DNA of 64,000 bases, from positions 56,979,340 to 57,043,339 of the forward strand of contig CM043942.1 in the NCBI GenBank assembly GCA_014529385.2. The letters are read 5' to 3'. Of this stretch, positions 30,683-42,798 are shown piece by piece (position 1 is the stretch's first letter; every line of letters starts with the position of its first letter). This DNA is from Adiantum capillus-veneris. Its lineage: Eukaryota > Streptophyta > Polypodiopsida > Polypodiales > Pteridaceae. The translations under genes were made by a program, and so were the position numbers. The notes beneath the pieces are model-generated. The model saw nothing but the letters and a program-made list of their open reading frames with translations, was not told the DNA's origin and ran no database searches.

Positions 30683-31799
30683 ACCACTTTGCATTGTGTT
30701 CTTGCCTTAGCTACCAAAGGGGACATTTAACTTGTCCAGATGGATATTAAGACTAAATTCTTACATGATGATCTTCATGAGGACGTATATATGCAGCAAC
30801 CACAAAGGTTTTTGGAGAAGGGTAGAGAGCACTTGGTTTGTAAGATCAAGAAGAGCCTTTATGGCCTTAAACACGCACCAAGAGAATGGTATCATAAGTT
30901 TGATTCATTTATGCTCTCTCAAGGTTATAGAAGAAGTGACATCGATCATTGCCTCTATACTAAGCGAGTTAAGCAAAGCATGGTAGCTTGTTGGTTTTTA
31001 TCCTTTAAGTGGATGACATGTTACTTGTTGAAAATAACATTAATGAGTTAGCTTCCTTGAAATAAAAGTTGAATGATAGCTTTGACGTGAAATATTTGGG
31101 GTCATATTTTGGGCATGCACATTGTGCGAGATAAATATAAGAAGTTGCTTTACTTATCTCAACAAATTATATTGAAAAACCACTCAAAAATTTCAATATG
31201 GAGAGAGGGAAGGCATAGAATACTCCACTGCCTCCATATGTGAAACTATGCCTAAATGATAGTCCCAAATTTGATGTAGAAAAGGCTAAAATGGCAAAGG
31301 TGCCATACTCTTTGCAGTTGGTAGCTTAATTATGCAATGATATGTACATGATTAGATATTGCTTTTGCAATGGGAGTGGTCAACCAATACATGTCAAATC
31401 CTGGCAAGAAACATTGGGGGGTAGTGAAAGGAGTCATGAGATATCTGAATCGTACAAAGGAATTGTGCATTTGGTTTGGAAGAAAATAAGCACATGTACT
31501 TGGATACACTAATTATGCATGGGATATGGACAAAAGGAGGTCTACTTTAGGTTGCGTCTTCATTTTTATTGGTGGTACTGTTTCTTGGTGATCTCATTTG
31601 AGAGTTGCACATCCATGTCAACCATCAAAGCTGTGTATATTGCAGCATCAAAGGCTTGCAAGGAAGCTATATGGCTTGCTCGACTAGTGAAAGACTTGGG
31701 AATTTTTGTTGAGGTGCCTACATTACACTGTGATAGTCACAATGCTATCATGTTGGCAAGGAATCCAATGTTTCATGTGAAGATAAAGCATACAAATGT
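30683..31799 (+). pseudogene. pol: Copia RT-RNase H, middle part
   Basis: It resumes the copia RT after the insertion of copy 1: QMDIKTKFLHDDLHEDVYM (usually KTAFLNG), then KIKKSLYGLKHAPREWY. Catalytic-site sequence near 31000 is scrambled by frameshifts. RNase H motifs reappear at 31600-31799 (YIAASKACKEAIWLARL, CDSHNAIMLARNP). Several stops and indels show long decay. The frame is cut at AATGT (31795-31799) by chromovirus copy 2 and continues at 40419. Confidence 0.92.
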
Positions 31800-33362
31800 T
31801 GTAATAGAAATGGCCTAATAACTTGTAGAGTAGCGGAATTAAGAGAAATTATTTGCTGAAATTACTTTGAGAGCATAATGGGTGAACTTCATTAATGGTA
31901 GCAACATAAAAATAATAGTTAATTAACTAGGCATGAACAATAATTTTGCAAGAGAGTGAATTAGAGAACATGACAACAATTGAGGACCGGATTTATGTGG
32001 AGCCGGTCCCCCCTCCCCAATAGGCATTTGTATTATAGATTCTCCCATTAAAGGAGACTTCGTACAATACAATCTTTGTGTTCTTTTTTACCTAAGTGAT
32101 GTTATGAAGATGGAAAGCTTCATGCACCGCTAGCATAGCATAATCTTTGAAGAATACATTAACTGGACCAAGGCTCAGTCCCAAGACCTCAAAACACCTT
32201 CGAAGGGGGAGAGAGCTAGCATGGAGTGAGGATAGGGAAGAGGAAGAAGAAGTAGTATACGAGAAAGAGATATTCCCTTACTTATCATCACTCTTCTTTA
32301 GCATAGCATAATAGCTTAGTAATGATGAAGATGAAAAGGATGGCAAGCTCAAGCTTTGAAGCATGTCTCTTGGTTGGATTTGCACCCCATAGCCAGAGAG
32401 GCTAAGTGTAGGCTCACTCTTCTCAAGGAGCTTAGAGAAGGAGATGGAGCTCTTGCACTTGCCAAGCACATAATGAGAGTGAATGTGAGAGTGTGTGGGT
32501 GAGTATACCGTGCAAGCTAGGCCCATGCTTCCTTGGTCGACCCCCTCTGGCCAATCACAGCCTTAGTGCATATCAAGCAACAAGGGTAGTCTTGGGACAA
32601 GTGTCCCCCTTTCCACTTTGAGAGAGAGGACTTGATAAATGCAAAAGCAATTAAATAAATGTGGTAATTTATCATTGGACCCCTTTTAAGCCTAGCCAAT
32701 AGGATTCAAGCACCTCATGAAGGTAACATGGGTAGGGTCTTGACATGTGTCCTTGCTGCCTCTCTAGGCTTGGGCTCACCTTGAGTGTGTGAGTGTGTGT
32801 TCTCTCTCTACCCCCTAGGAAAAGGGCTCACCCCCCCTCTTGTAGGGATATTTTTGACTTGCTTTGATCAAGCACCTTAGTCATCAAGCATGACTAAGCA
32901 CTTGGACTAGGGGGTGCAAGCATCTCAAGCAAGCATGTCCAAGCACCTCAAGCACCTTAGTGATGCAGCAGGTCAAGCACCTCAAGAACCTTAATCAAGC
33001 ACCTCAAGAATGACAAGCACCTCAAGCACCTTAATCAAGCACCTCAAGCAGGACAAGCATCTCAAGCTTGGGCTGGGTTCCCACCTCAAGCTCAGCCCTA
33101 ACTTAGGTCAAAGACTTTTAACACTAACCTTTGGAGGTCTTTAATGAAGCTAACCCTAAGGTCTTCTAAGCTCCATTGGTAGCCTTACTCTTTGACAGAC
33201 CATCTCTCATTTAAGCCCCTTTACCATTGGCCCCTTGTTGAGATAGATCTGTAAGCACATGTCTATATTCTACCTCTTATTTCCATTTATCTCTCCCATA
33301 TTAAATGATCAATTCAATATGAGAAAGTCTTTTTGGAATAGGTAGATATTAGATTTTATGAC
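31800..33362 (-). repeat. 3' LTR of chromovirus copy 2
   Basis: 1563 bp, in plus-strand reading from TGTAATAGAAATGG to TTTTATGACA. It carries the inverted minisatellite (CAAGCACCTCAAG units) near 32890-33070. A short deletion near 32540 relative to the other LTR removes part of the sequence present at 39590-39640. Confidence 0.94.
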
Positions 33363-33464
33363 ATTTCCTCTCTCTTGAAATCATAATCGTCCTCAACTAT
33401 GAGGTAGAAGAGATAAATTCTTAGTCATTAGTCTACGTTACTTAGCGGGTAGAGGGTCCCTTTT

Positions 33465-34176
33465 TGTTAGGAAATAAGACGTAGCTAAATAGATAATTGA
33501 GTAGATTACTTAATGGAGAGAGACAAATTTACATACACGAGATTATAGAGTAGAGAGAGAGAGAGAGTACACACAATATACGTGGTTCACCCAATGTGGG
33601 CTACGTCCACGAAAAAGCAGCCACTCAATGGCTTTAGTACTTCAAAACAAGAAGTAGTTTACAAAGAGATTATACCCTTTTGGAGCTCCCGCATTGCTTC
33701 ACTCTCACCACCTTACACCCATCTTGTTGCATCAACTTCACACTATGAAATGTGTGTAGAAATGGCCTCCTTTTATAGGCCAAAAGGGTTGTCCTCTCTT
33801 ATGAGAGGCAGCCATGTGTAGTCGCCCTTGTGTGAATAAGTCCAAATCGGACCCTCCAATCTGCCTATGTGTGGCCGCCCTTGTGTAGACAAATCCACTT
33901 TTGAATTCGGCCACCGGTCACCGGCCATTGACTTCTTCCGACCACCGGCCACCCACCGGCCAACGGCCAACCGACTGCTTTCCGGTCGCCGTCCGGCCAT
34001 AATATTCCGGCCCCTGATTTTTGGCCGTGAAAATTTTGGTTTCCGGCAAGTGATTTTTATTTCCGGTGAGTGATTTTCCTTCACGCACGATGGCTTCTCC
34101 TCATAATGGGGGCCTTACAAATGTGCGCTTTTACCAGAGAAAATTACAAGGGGTAAATCTGGCTCCATACTTAACA
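33465..34176 (-). mobile_element. Solo LTR inserted in chromovirus copy 2
   Basis: A 712-bp insertion absent from copy 1, with ends TGTTAGG and TTAACA and a 5-bp target duplication CTTTT (33460-33464 and 34177-34181). It has no coding or primer site, so it is a solo LTR left by recombination. The phrase ACGTGGTTCACCCAATGTGGGCTACGTCCACG, given here only in part (33580-33611), resembles copia LTRs. A minus-strand TATAAAAG at about 33772-33779 suggests orientation. GC-rich CCACCGGCC repeats occur at 33900-33990. Confidence 0.88.
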
Positions 34177-34437
34177 CTTTTTACCCTATGACATCATTCC
34201 AAGATGGATGACTAATCCATTTGGTGCTTGGGAGACATAGCTTCCGCAAGCATGTATGCTCTTTAGTCCATATCATAATGCCAAAGTAGAATGACAAGTT
34301 CTACTTGGTGTTTGAGAGACGTTGTCAACCAAACATGATTCTAAGCATGCATACTACTTATATTTGTGCACAATAAAAAGAGAACTACTCTTATAAGACA
34401 AAAATATTGGTCATTAAAAAGAAATTTGTACATTTGC

Positions 34438-37088
34438 TTACTCTAATGTAGCATTGTAAGCAGTGATAAGGTTCATACTATCCTTAAGTTGTACTCCTTA
34501 GATCCATTTTAGCATCTTCAAAAGGATAGTTTTGAACTTAATAAGATACCGACGGATAATCTTACCATGTCGCAGTACCTTATCTTCATGTCGAAGGACA
34601 GCTTCGGGTTGTAGCACCTCTTCTTGATCTTCTACTTTGGGAGGGTCTTCAATAATTGGTTCACTTGGTGGCTCTCCTTTGTAGGGCTTAAGTAGACTCA
34701 CATGAAAAGCATTGTGTATGAGCCAATGGTTGGGCAATTTAAGTTGGTAAGCCATCTCGTTGATTGGCTTCAAAATTTGAAAAGGGCCATAGAATCTTTT
34801 TTCTAGTTTAGCATAATACTTTTGATGGCCCGTAGGATTTTTGCCCTTCGTTTGCCTTAATCGAGCCTTGGGGAACTTGAGTAAGACCCAATCGTTTTCT
34901 TTGAACGTTAATGCCCTTCTGTGCTTATCAGCAACAACTTTTTGCCTTTGTTGAGAGATGGATATAGCCTCCTTAATCTTTTGAAAAGATTCTTGTAGGT
35001 CACGGCTATACTCATCAGCAGCGAAGATATTCCCATGTACCTTAAGTAGCAAGGGACTTTTAGATCTTCCCTCAATGATTTCAAAAGGTGCTTTTCCTAT
35101 AGAAGTATGTACATTATTATTGTATGCATACTTTACAAGAGGTAAATACCTTTCCCATTGTGAGCATTGATCTACTTCTATAACATAAGTCTTTAGTAGA
35201 TCAAGTATTGTAAGATTGGCTATCTCACTTTGGCCATCCGTTTGTGGGTGATAGGCCGAAGAGAAATTCAATCTTGTACCTAAACTTTCAAAGAGACCCT
35301 TCCAGAAATTACTAGTCATTCTATGATCTCTATTTGACACGATGGATGTTGGCAATCCATGGTGTTTGAAAATCTGAGATATGAAGAGAGTAGCCATTTG
35401 GTGTGCCTTAATAGTCTTTTTGATAGGAATAAAGTGTGCTTGCTTGCTAAACCTGTCAAGTATTGTCCATATCTCCGTATTCCCATGGATAGACTTGGGT
35501 AATCCAAAGATAAAATCCATGGATATACTCTCCCATGGTGAATTAGGGATTGTCAATGGTGGCTGGAGTAATCTAGGTTACTTCCCTCTATCATACTTAG
35601 TCTTTTGGCATACTACACATTTGGAAACATACTCTTGTATGTCCACTTTCATGGTAGTCCAATAGAAGTATGTCTCTACTCCTCGGAGAGTAGGTTGAAT
35701 ACGTCTATGCCCCGCATAGGGAGGAGCATGGGATTCAAACATGACTTTCTCACGAAGGGAATGGGTAATACATAGCCTATTGCCATGGAGAAGATAACCA
35801 TCCTGCAAGGTGAATGGTTCCTCTTTCTTCCCCAAAGCAAGGGCTGACATTACGTCTTTAAAGTCAGGGTCAGTAGCATACTGATCTATCATAGAAGATA
35901 GATCATTGTGAGTAGCTATTGACACTGCATTAACCTTTGGTCATCGTGAAAGTGCATCAGCCACTTGATTGTGCTTACCAGCAATGTGAGCAATATGAAA
36001 ATTAAATTGCAAAAGAAAATTTGCCCACCTCATTTGTTTGTCGGAAAGCTTGGTCTGCGTCATGAAGTACTTGAGACTTTGATGGTTGGTTCGTAGAATA
36101 AATGGAGTCCCCAATAGATAGTGCTTCCACGTGTCTAGGGCATGAATAACAGCTAAAAGCTCTTTCTCATAGATGTGTAGGACACGTTCATTTGTGTTGA
36201 GCCTTCGGCTCTCATATGCTATGGTGTTCCCTTCTTGAAGCAAGACTGGTCCAAGGCAATCACCACAAGAATCACATTGGACCATAAATGGTTTTGAGAG
36301 ATCCGGAAGCATGAGGATTGGTTGGGAGGTAAGCTTCTCTTTGAGCTTGTCAAAAGCATTTTGCTCCTTAGCAGTCTATGAATACTTAACGTTATTTTTT
36401 GTTAAGCAATGGTCCTGCTATTTGAGATAATTTTGCTATGAAGCGTCTATAGTATGCACACATACTTATAAAGCTTCTTAGGTCATGTAGATTCCTTGGA
36501 TTATGCCATGCTTTTATTACCTCTAACTTTGATAGATCCATTCGGATACCATCTTGAGAGATAATATGACCTAAGTATTGAATCTTTTAGAGGAAAAATT
36601 CTCTTTTCTTTTGGATGAGAAGAAGATTATTCTTCCTTAGCGCTTGACAAATCATTGTTATGTTCCTCCAAAGACTTGGAGTAGATGATAATATCATCGA
36701 AGAACACTCCAGTTAATTTACAGTAAGGTCTAAAGATCTTCTCCATTAGACGATTGAACATGGCTGGTGCGTTGGTCAAGCCAAAAGGCATGACTAGATA
36801 TTCATAAAGACCGGACGTTGTACGAAACGCGGTCTTTAGGATATCTTCATCCACTATCCTTATTTGATGATAGCCACTTTTAAGGTCAATCCTACTGAAG
36901 TAGGTAGAGGCTTGTAGCTTATCAAACAGATCTTCTACCCAAGGCACGGGGAATCTATTTTTGATAGTCATATGGTTTAGTGCACGATAGTCCACACACA
37001 TACGGTATGTTCCATCTTTCTTTTGCACTAAAAGAACGGGAGAACAAAAGGGAGAGGAGCTAGGCCTCACCATACCTTTGTCTACCAA
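34438..37088 (-). pseudogene. pol: Chromovirus copy 2 pol (RT, RNase H, integrase, tail)
   Basis: On the minus strand come RT (37088-36627: [44 protein letters not shown]), RNase H (36312-35941, LPDLSKPFMVQCDSCGDCLG), the integrase zinc-binding region (35925-35578) and the integrase core to tail (35556-34498), ending at TAA 34438-34440. Breaks lie near 36320-36620, 35935, 35565 and 34500. The core has MDFIFGLP, SNRDHRMTSNF and YHPQTDGQSEIAN, so the second catalytic-region motif SDRDPRM is altered. The chromodomain-like end is frame-shifted at the last third. Confidence 0.92.
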
Positions 37089-38428
37089 TTATTGTACTTG
37101 CCTCATGATCTCCTCCTATTGAGCTTGAGAAACTCAATAAGGAGGTTTGTTAGGCTGTGAGCTTGCTGGGATAAGCTCAATGGGATGGTCATCATCCCCT
37201 CGTTTTGAAGGTAAGTCCATAGGGATATCATCATTGAACACATCTTGGAATCCTTTTAGAAAATTAGACAAGTCTAACTCTTCTTGATTCCTACCATCTA
37301 CTTTTGATAATCATTAGAACCTTTTTGAGACTCTTTGACAAAAATCATGTACGCAGAAACTGAGCTCTTCATTGATTTGTCAAAAACAGGAAGATTTACA
37401 AGTGGAATAGTGCGACCGGGCTCATTAGCATCTATATACATATTCTTGTCCCTGTAAAGTGAAGTAAATTCTCCTTTCAGGAAACTTTATGTTGGCAGCC
37501 ATGCGGTCGAACCATGGTGCCCCTAGGATAGCATCCTCATGTTGGAGAGGAGAGATGAAGAAGTCTTCTTTGTCGACATAGCTTTGAACATGAAGCCTCA
37601 ACTTCCCAATCAAGGGAGTAACGGAGGCTTGTTGTCCCTTGAAAGCTGCATCAGTCATTACAGTATCTCCCATCTCGAAAGCTTGAATGCCCAACTTGGT
37701 GGACAACTCCGTTGATATGAAGTTGTGAGTAGAGCCAGGGTCAAACAAGATGAAGGCATCATGCTCTCTTATTCTTCCACATGCATAGGAGAGAGCTGCT
37801 CCTTTGCAATGAACATCCTCTTTTGGAGCTTCGATGGCGGAAGCTCTAGGAGTCCCATCGCGAGCATTTTTTTTGGGGCAAGAACGGTAGGTATGTCCTC
37901 CCCTCTTGTATTCCCTAGGAGAATAGCCATAGCTTTCATCAAAAGAGGAGGAAGGTGAAGAAGAAGGAGAAGAGGGTGACCTCTTCCTTGCCCTTTTCTT
38001 CCTTGGTTTCCTCTCTTCTCGTTCAGAGTGGCAAGGAGACGGCCGGCGGACTATGGTTTGAAGATTTCCTCTTGGGAGGTGTTGGCAATCGCCTAGACCG
38101 CCGTCTTCTTGGAGCCAAATCTTCATATGAACTTAGGGATTCAGTGCTTTCTCGTTCCTTGGATTCCTCCTCTGGAATGGGAGAGAGTCTTCTTTTGGGA
38201 GTCTCTTCAAGAGACCTCCTAAGCTCTCTCTCCTATTTGAAGAGGAAGGGTTATCCCATAAGCACGAAGTTGTTGAGTAACTTCGGCTTGCAAGGTAGGG
38301 TTACCCATGGCTTGCTGCAACCTAGTAACAAGGTAGTTAACAAACATGGGGGCACCATCATTAGCACCTTCACGTGCAAAATCAAAGCTATCAATGTTCA
38401 TTCTACTCTCTTGACTATGGTCGGCCAT
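37089..38428 (-). pseudogene. gag-pro: Chromovirus copy 2 gag-protease with internal deletion
   Basis: Gag begins with MADHSQESRMNIDSFDF near 38428 and shares the N-terminus of copy 1. It frameshifts near 38225, then continues through the RS-like region (38126 on). At about 37900 it jumps from the EYKRGG segment straight to HTYRSCPKK. Compared with copy 1, this removes the whole gag core and half of the zinc knuckle. The protease keeps FDPGSTHNFIS and ILGAPWFDRM. The stretch 37089-37424 joins protease to RT with stops. In trans packaging would be needed for mobility. Confidence 0.9.
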
Positions 38429-38833
38429 GTTAATTAAACTTATATGTTTGTTTAATGTACTTTTTGGCAATTCAAAACTTCAGTTGCTACTCCTCTTAGC
38501 CTTTGAAAATTTCGGCCCTAAGGTATCTATACCCACGACTGGAATTCGGTTAATTATAGAGAGTAGTGAGGTGGGTCTAATATTGCAGCATTGCCGAGGG
38601 ATAGCTCCTTTCAGACTTCTTATGGCTCAATAATGGTAAAGCCGTAGGAAAGTCTAAAGAGACTCCATTATTAAGACCAAAGCTCCCGAGGTGTGCACCA
38701 TACCCCACATAGTGGGCTGCAACAAAATCGTTACTAGATCCCAGTCCCACTTACCCTAATATAATTAACAAAACCAACCATTTATAGGCTACTTAAGGAC
38801 ATCTCTTCTTAAGCAAGAAAAGAGAAACCAAAT

Positions 38834-38845
38834 GCTCTGATACCA
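38834..38845 (-). promoter_or_regulatory. Primer binding site, initiator tRNA-Met (copy 2)
   Basis: GCTCTGATACCA on the plus strand is the exact complement of the iMet primer site, one base from the 5' LTR. Confidence 0.95.
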
Positions 38846-38846
38846 A

Positions 38847-40418
38847 TGTAATAGAAATGGCCTAATAACTTGTAGAGTAGCGGAATTAAGAGAAAGTGTT
38901 TCCTGAAATTACTTTGAGAGCATAATGGGTGAACTTCATTAATGGTAGCAACATAAACATAACAATTAATTAACTAGACATGAACAATACTTTTGCATGA
39001 GAGAGAATTAGAGAACATTACAAAAATTGAGGACCGGATTTATGTGGAGCCGGTCCCCCCTCCAATAGCATTTGTATTATAGATTCTCCCATTAAAGGAG
39101 ACTTGATACAATACAATCTTTGTGTTCTTTTTGACCTAAGTGATGCTATGAAGATGGAAAGCTTCATGCACCACTAGCATAGCATAATATTTGAAGAAAG
39201 CATTAACTGGACCAAGCCTCAGTCCCAAGACCTCAAACACCTTCGAAGGTGGAGAGAGCTAGCATGGAGTGAGGATAGGGAAGAGGAAGAAGAAGTAGTA
39301 TACGAGAAAGAGCTATTCCCTTACTTATCATCACTCTTCTTTAGCATAGCATAATAGCTTAGTAATGATGAAGATGAAGAAGATGGCAAGCTCAAGATTT
39401 GAAGCATGTCTCTTGGTTGGATTTCACTCCATAGCCAGAGAGGTTAAGTGTAGGCTCACTCTTCTCAAGGAGGTTAGAGAAGGAGATGGAGCTCTTGCAC
39501 TTGCCAACCACATAATGAGAGTGAATGTGAGAGTGTGTGGGTTAGTATACCTTGCAAGCTAGGCCCATGCTTCCTTGGTCAATCCCCTCTTTTAGCACTC
39601 CTAGGCATTTTATTGGACCTCCTCAAGCCTGGCCAATCACAGCCTTAGTGCATATCAAGCAACAAAGGTAGTCTTGGGACAAGTGTCCCCCTTTCCACTT
39701 TGAGAGAGAGGACTTGATAAATGCAAAAGAAATTAAATAAATGTGGTAATTTATCATTGGACCCCTTTTAAGCCTGACCAATAGGATTCAAGCACCTCAT
39801 GAAGGTAACATGGGTAGGGTCTTGACATGTGTCCTTGCTGCATCTCTAGGCTTGGGCTCACCTTGAGTGTGTGAGTGTGTTCTCTCTCTACCCCCTAGGA
39901 AAAGGGCTCGACCCCCCTCTTGTAGGGATATTTTTGACTTGCTTTGATCAAGCACCTTAGTCACCAAGCATGACTAAGCACTTGGACTAGGGGGTGTTCC
40001 CACAAGCATCTCAAGCAAGCATGTGCAAGCACCTTAGTCATGCAGCAGGTCAAGCACCTCAAGCACCTCAAGTACCTCAAGCACCTTAATCAAGCACCTC
40101 AAGCAAGACAAGCATCTCGAGCTCGGGCTGGATTCCCACCTCAAGCTCAACCCTAACTTAGGTCAAGAACTTTTAACACTAACCTTTGGAGGTCTTTAAT
40201 GAAGCTAACCCTAAGGTCTTCTAAGCTCCATTGGTAGCCTTTCTCTTTGACATACCATCTCTCATTTGAGCCCCTTTACCATTGGCCCCTTGTTGAGATA
40301 GATCTGTAAGCACATGTCTATATTCTACCTCTTGTTTCCATTTATCTCTCCCATATTAAATGATCAGCTCATTATGAGAAAGTCTTTTTGGAATAGGTAG
40401 ATATTAGATTTTATGAAA
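38847..40418 (-). repeat. 5' LTR of chromovirus copy 2
   Basis: 1572 bp matching 31800-33362. The outer end reads TTTTATGAAA where TTTTATGACA is expected, so the terminal CA (plus reading) has decayed. The minisatellite array is at about 39990-40130. Confidence 0.94.
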
Positions 40419-40695
40419 TATGTAAAGTACCACTTCATTCAGGATGTGATTGAGGACAAGCATATGGAGCTTGTGAAGATGCACATAGATGATAACCCTG
40501 TAGATCTTCTCACCAAGGTCTAGCTACTTATGGGCGAGAGCTAGATAGGCTACTCTAACATGATTGTACATACATATATATTTTATACCCCATACTTAAA
40601 GGCACATTGGCCTTTAAGTGGGAGGTTGCTGGGGTGGTAAAACTTAATGTGCTAGCCCTAAGTAAGTTCTCAACTAGACGCTAACACCGACCATT
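40419..40695 (+). pseudogene. pol: Copia RNase H end, polypurine tract and 3' LTR stub
   Basis: Coding resumes with KYHFIQDVIEDKHMELVKMH and NPVDLLTKV, the conserved end of copia RNase H. A polypurine tract AAGTGGGAGG (40616-40625) is followed by TTGCTGGGGTGGTAAAAC, a typical copia 3' LTR start. About 70 bp later LINE homology takes over, so the LTR is cut short. Confidence 0.88.
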
Positions 40696-40696
40696 A

Positions 40697-41850
40697 CATG
40701 TGTTTGCCCATGATAATGTATTGTTTGTCAACCTTGGCAAAACCAAGGTTATGGTATTCAATACCACACCGCAGTGGGTTAGGAGATCAACACCCACATT
40801 TTCTTATGGCCAGGAGTCAGTGAAGTATACAGATGCATACACTTACCTTGGGATAGCCTTTAGTGGTCCAATGTTTTCATCGAGGAGAGCAGTTGAGACG
40901 AGATTGACCAGAGCATATGCTACCCTAGGCAAATTAGAGAGGATGTGTTCGAAGGTTTCGTTCCAAGAACCTCAAACAAAGCTATGGCTCTTTGATACTT
41001 TAGTGGCATTAGTTATGCTTTATGGAGCCTAGATATGGGGACATTCAATGGACCACAATAGCAGATCTGGTAGCACTGATGGGTGGAGATGTATGGAGAG
41101 GCCTTATGTTTCTATGATCTCTTGGATGATAAGAGTTAAGGCTTTAGTACCACATGAGATTATCAGAGCAGGGCTGGCTGCATCTTCACTTGTGGTCGAG
41201 GCACTCACCATATCAGTTTCTTTTTTGAACAATTTATGGGACCTCCCCAGACACATATATGCTCGTTTAGCTTTTGAGTCTTCCTGACAGCTAGCATTGC
41301 AGGGGGATACTACTCATTGGTATGGAAAGATAACATCATGGTTTGAGTTGTACGGTTTCAATATGGATAGATTGCCTAGTATTCTTTGGATGGTGCACCC
41401 TCTATGTCTATTACGGGCAGAAAGATTGCCAAACTCATTCGTCCATCAGGATGACCTATCTCAGCTCGATGCCAGGAGGACTTGGATTTAGCCGACACGA
41501 GAGTGGGCATGAAGACGGCTTTTTGTAGAGAGAATCTTCTCCATCTGACGGAGGACGGGTTTGTGACTAGACCTAGTTACATGGAAACACATTTATCTCG
41601 GGGGATACGGTGCGCTATTGGTCACCTACGCACCTCTTCACATCAGCTTGAGGTCAAGACTCGCAGGTTTAGGGGGATATCTACAGAGGATAGGATATGA
41701 CGGCTATGCCATTTGGAGCTTGAGACAGAGCTACATTACATATGTCCCTGTCTTGTATATCATGAGATACAGGGGCGATTTCATTGACTTTGCTACTTTG
41801 GAGATCAGAGAGAGAGACAATCTCAAGGTAGATTACAAAATTCTTTAGAC
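40697..41850 (+). pseudogene. LINE ORF2 fragment, RT end and C-terminal region
   Basis: Plus-strand blocks encode the part after the RT catalytic motif of a non-LTR element (LGKTKVMVFNTTP, YTYLGIAFSG, KLWLFDTLVALVMLYGA) and a downstream region (MERPYVSMISWMIR, LPRHIYARLAFESS). Frame changes and stops occur near 41033, 41288, 41490 and 41698. It starts abruptly in RT and is therefore 5'-truncated, as LINE insertions often are. It is a different family from the LINE at 50620-55236. Confidence 0.8.
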
Positions 41851-42211
41851 CACCTACTGGCAGACAGAGGGGCAGACCACACAACAAAGCCCAGAGGCTA
41901 CTGAGCTAGGGAGATCTAGACGCCCACAATTGGGGGTACTTCACAACATTGACAGAGATTACAGTAGATGATATGGATCACTTTAGCTTGATAGTAAAGG
42001 TACTTACCATGGCGGACATTGACAATATTCTATAGTGACCGATGCAATACATCCTCGGACAACGCCCGATGCTGGACATCCTCGGATAATAGAGCCCAAT
42101 GCCGGATATCCTCGAACATTGATGTTCATACACTCGGATTGTACTACCCTAAACAGTTGTGAACCATGATAATAGCTATTTAGCTTTTATTTTTCTTTAT
42201 TTCATTTTTAT
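41851..42211 (+). other. Possible LINE 3' tail with short repeats
   Basis: No coding is seen. At about 42040-42125 a phrase like ATCCTCGGACAACGCCCGATGC recurs two or three times with changes. It may be the 3' UTR of the preceding LINE fragment. Confidence 0.4.
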
Positions 42212-42689
42212 TTGGGAAAATTACCAAAATACCCCTCTAATTTGTGGAAATTCCCAAAATACCCCTCAAATTTCAAAAATTCCCAAAGTACCCCCATAAT
42301 TTGTCATAAATTTCCAAAATGCCCTTCAAATTTTCCGAAATTCCCTTGATTGTGAGAGTAAATTTCTTCAAAAACAAAAAATTTGTAGCTTTTCATAAGA
42401 AGAGTGATTGTCTACCATACGAGATGCTAATTGAGTTGGTTATGTAGGCTTTGGAGATGAATTTCTTCAATATTTTTAGACATAATTACCTTTTTTTTGG
42501 GAGGTGATTTGCAAAAAATTACATGCTAAGCACTCAAAAACCGATCTCAATTGTCAAACAAGAATAAAGATTAAAAAATCTTGAAGATCCAACGAAAATA
42601 GATACAAGGGTATTTTGGGAATTTTTGAAATTTGAGGGGTATATTGGGAATTTCCAAAAATTATAGGGGTATTTTGGTAATTTCCCCCT
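42212..42689. mobile_element. Foldback (hairpin) element with ~84-bp inverted arms
   Basis: The left arm 42212-42295 and the right arm 42605-42689 are reverse complements with only about six or seven mismatches. Both are built of short repeats like TTCCCAAAATACCCCTCAAATTT, and on the left further diverged copies run to about 42350. The loop is about 309 bp with no coding. This looks like a MITE or foldback element. I could not identify a clear target duplication or transposase family. Confidence 0.7.
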
Positions 42690-42798
42690 TTTTTTTTTTT
42701 GTACCGAGACAGTTTGGTCTCTTGAGGACATATTCTCACTCTCATAGAGATAGAGCGTGTTTAGGGATTAGGGTTTGAACCGGTTTTTCTGCAGGAGA

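Larger units (their letters stand above)
31800..40418 (-). mobile_element. Chromovirus copy 2, inverted, nested in copia RNase H
   Basis: A complete 8.6-kb minus-strand element with 3' LTR 31800-33362, 5' LTR 38847-40418 and an iMet primer site at 38834-38845. The target duplication is AATGT (31795-31799) against TATGT (40419-40423), one mismatch, and removing the element rejoins the copia RNase H frame. The LTRs differ by roughly 6 percent in the first 270 bp, so it is older than copy 1. Gag has a large internal deletion, pol is broken, and a solo LTR (33465-34176) lies between pol and the 3' LTR. Confidence 0.94.

Noticed and set aside
30740-31051. Copia RT frame after copy 1 as an active gene
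   Set aside because: It is the second half of an RT split by an insertion, with later frameshifts and stops.
33773-34084. Frames over the GC-rich part of the solo LTR
   Set aside because: Overlapping frames on both strands arise from CCACCGGCC repeats inside an LTR.
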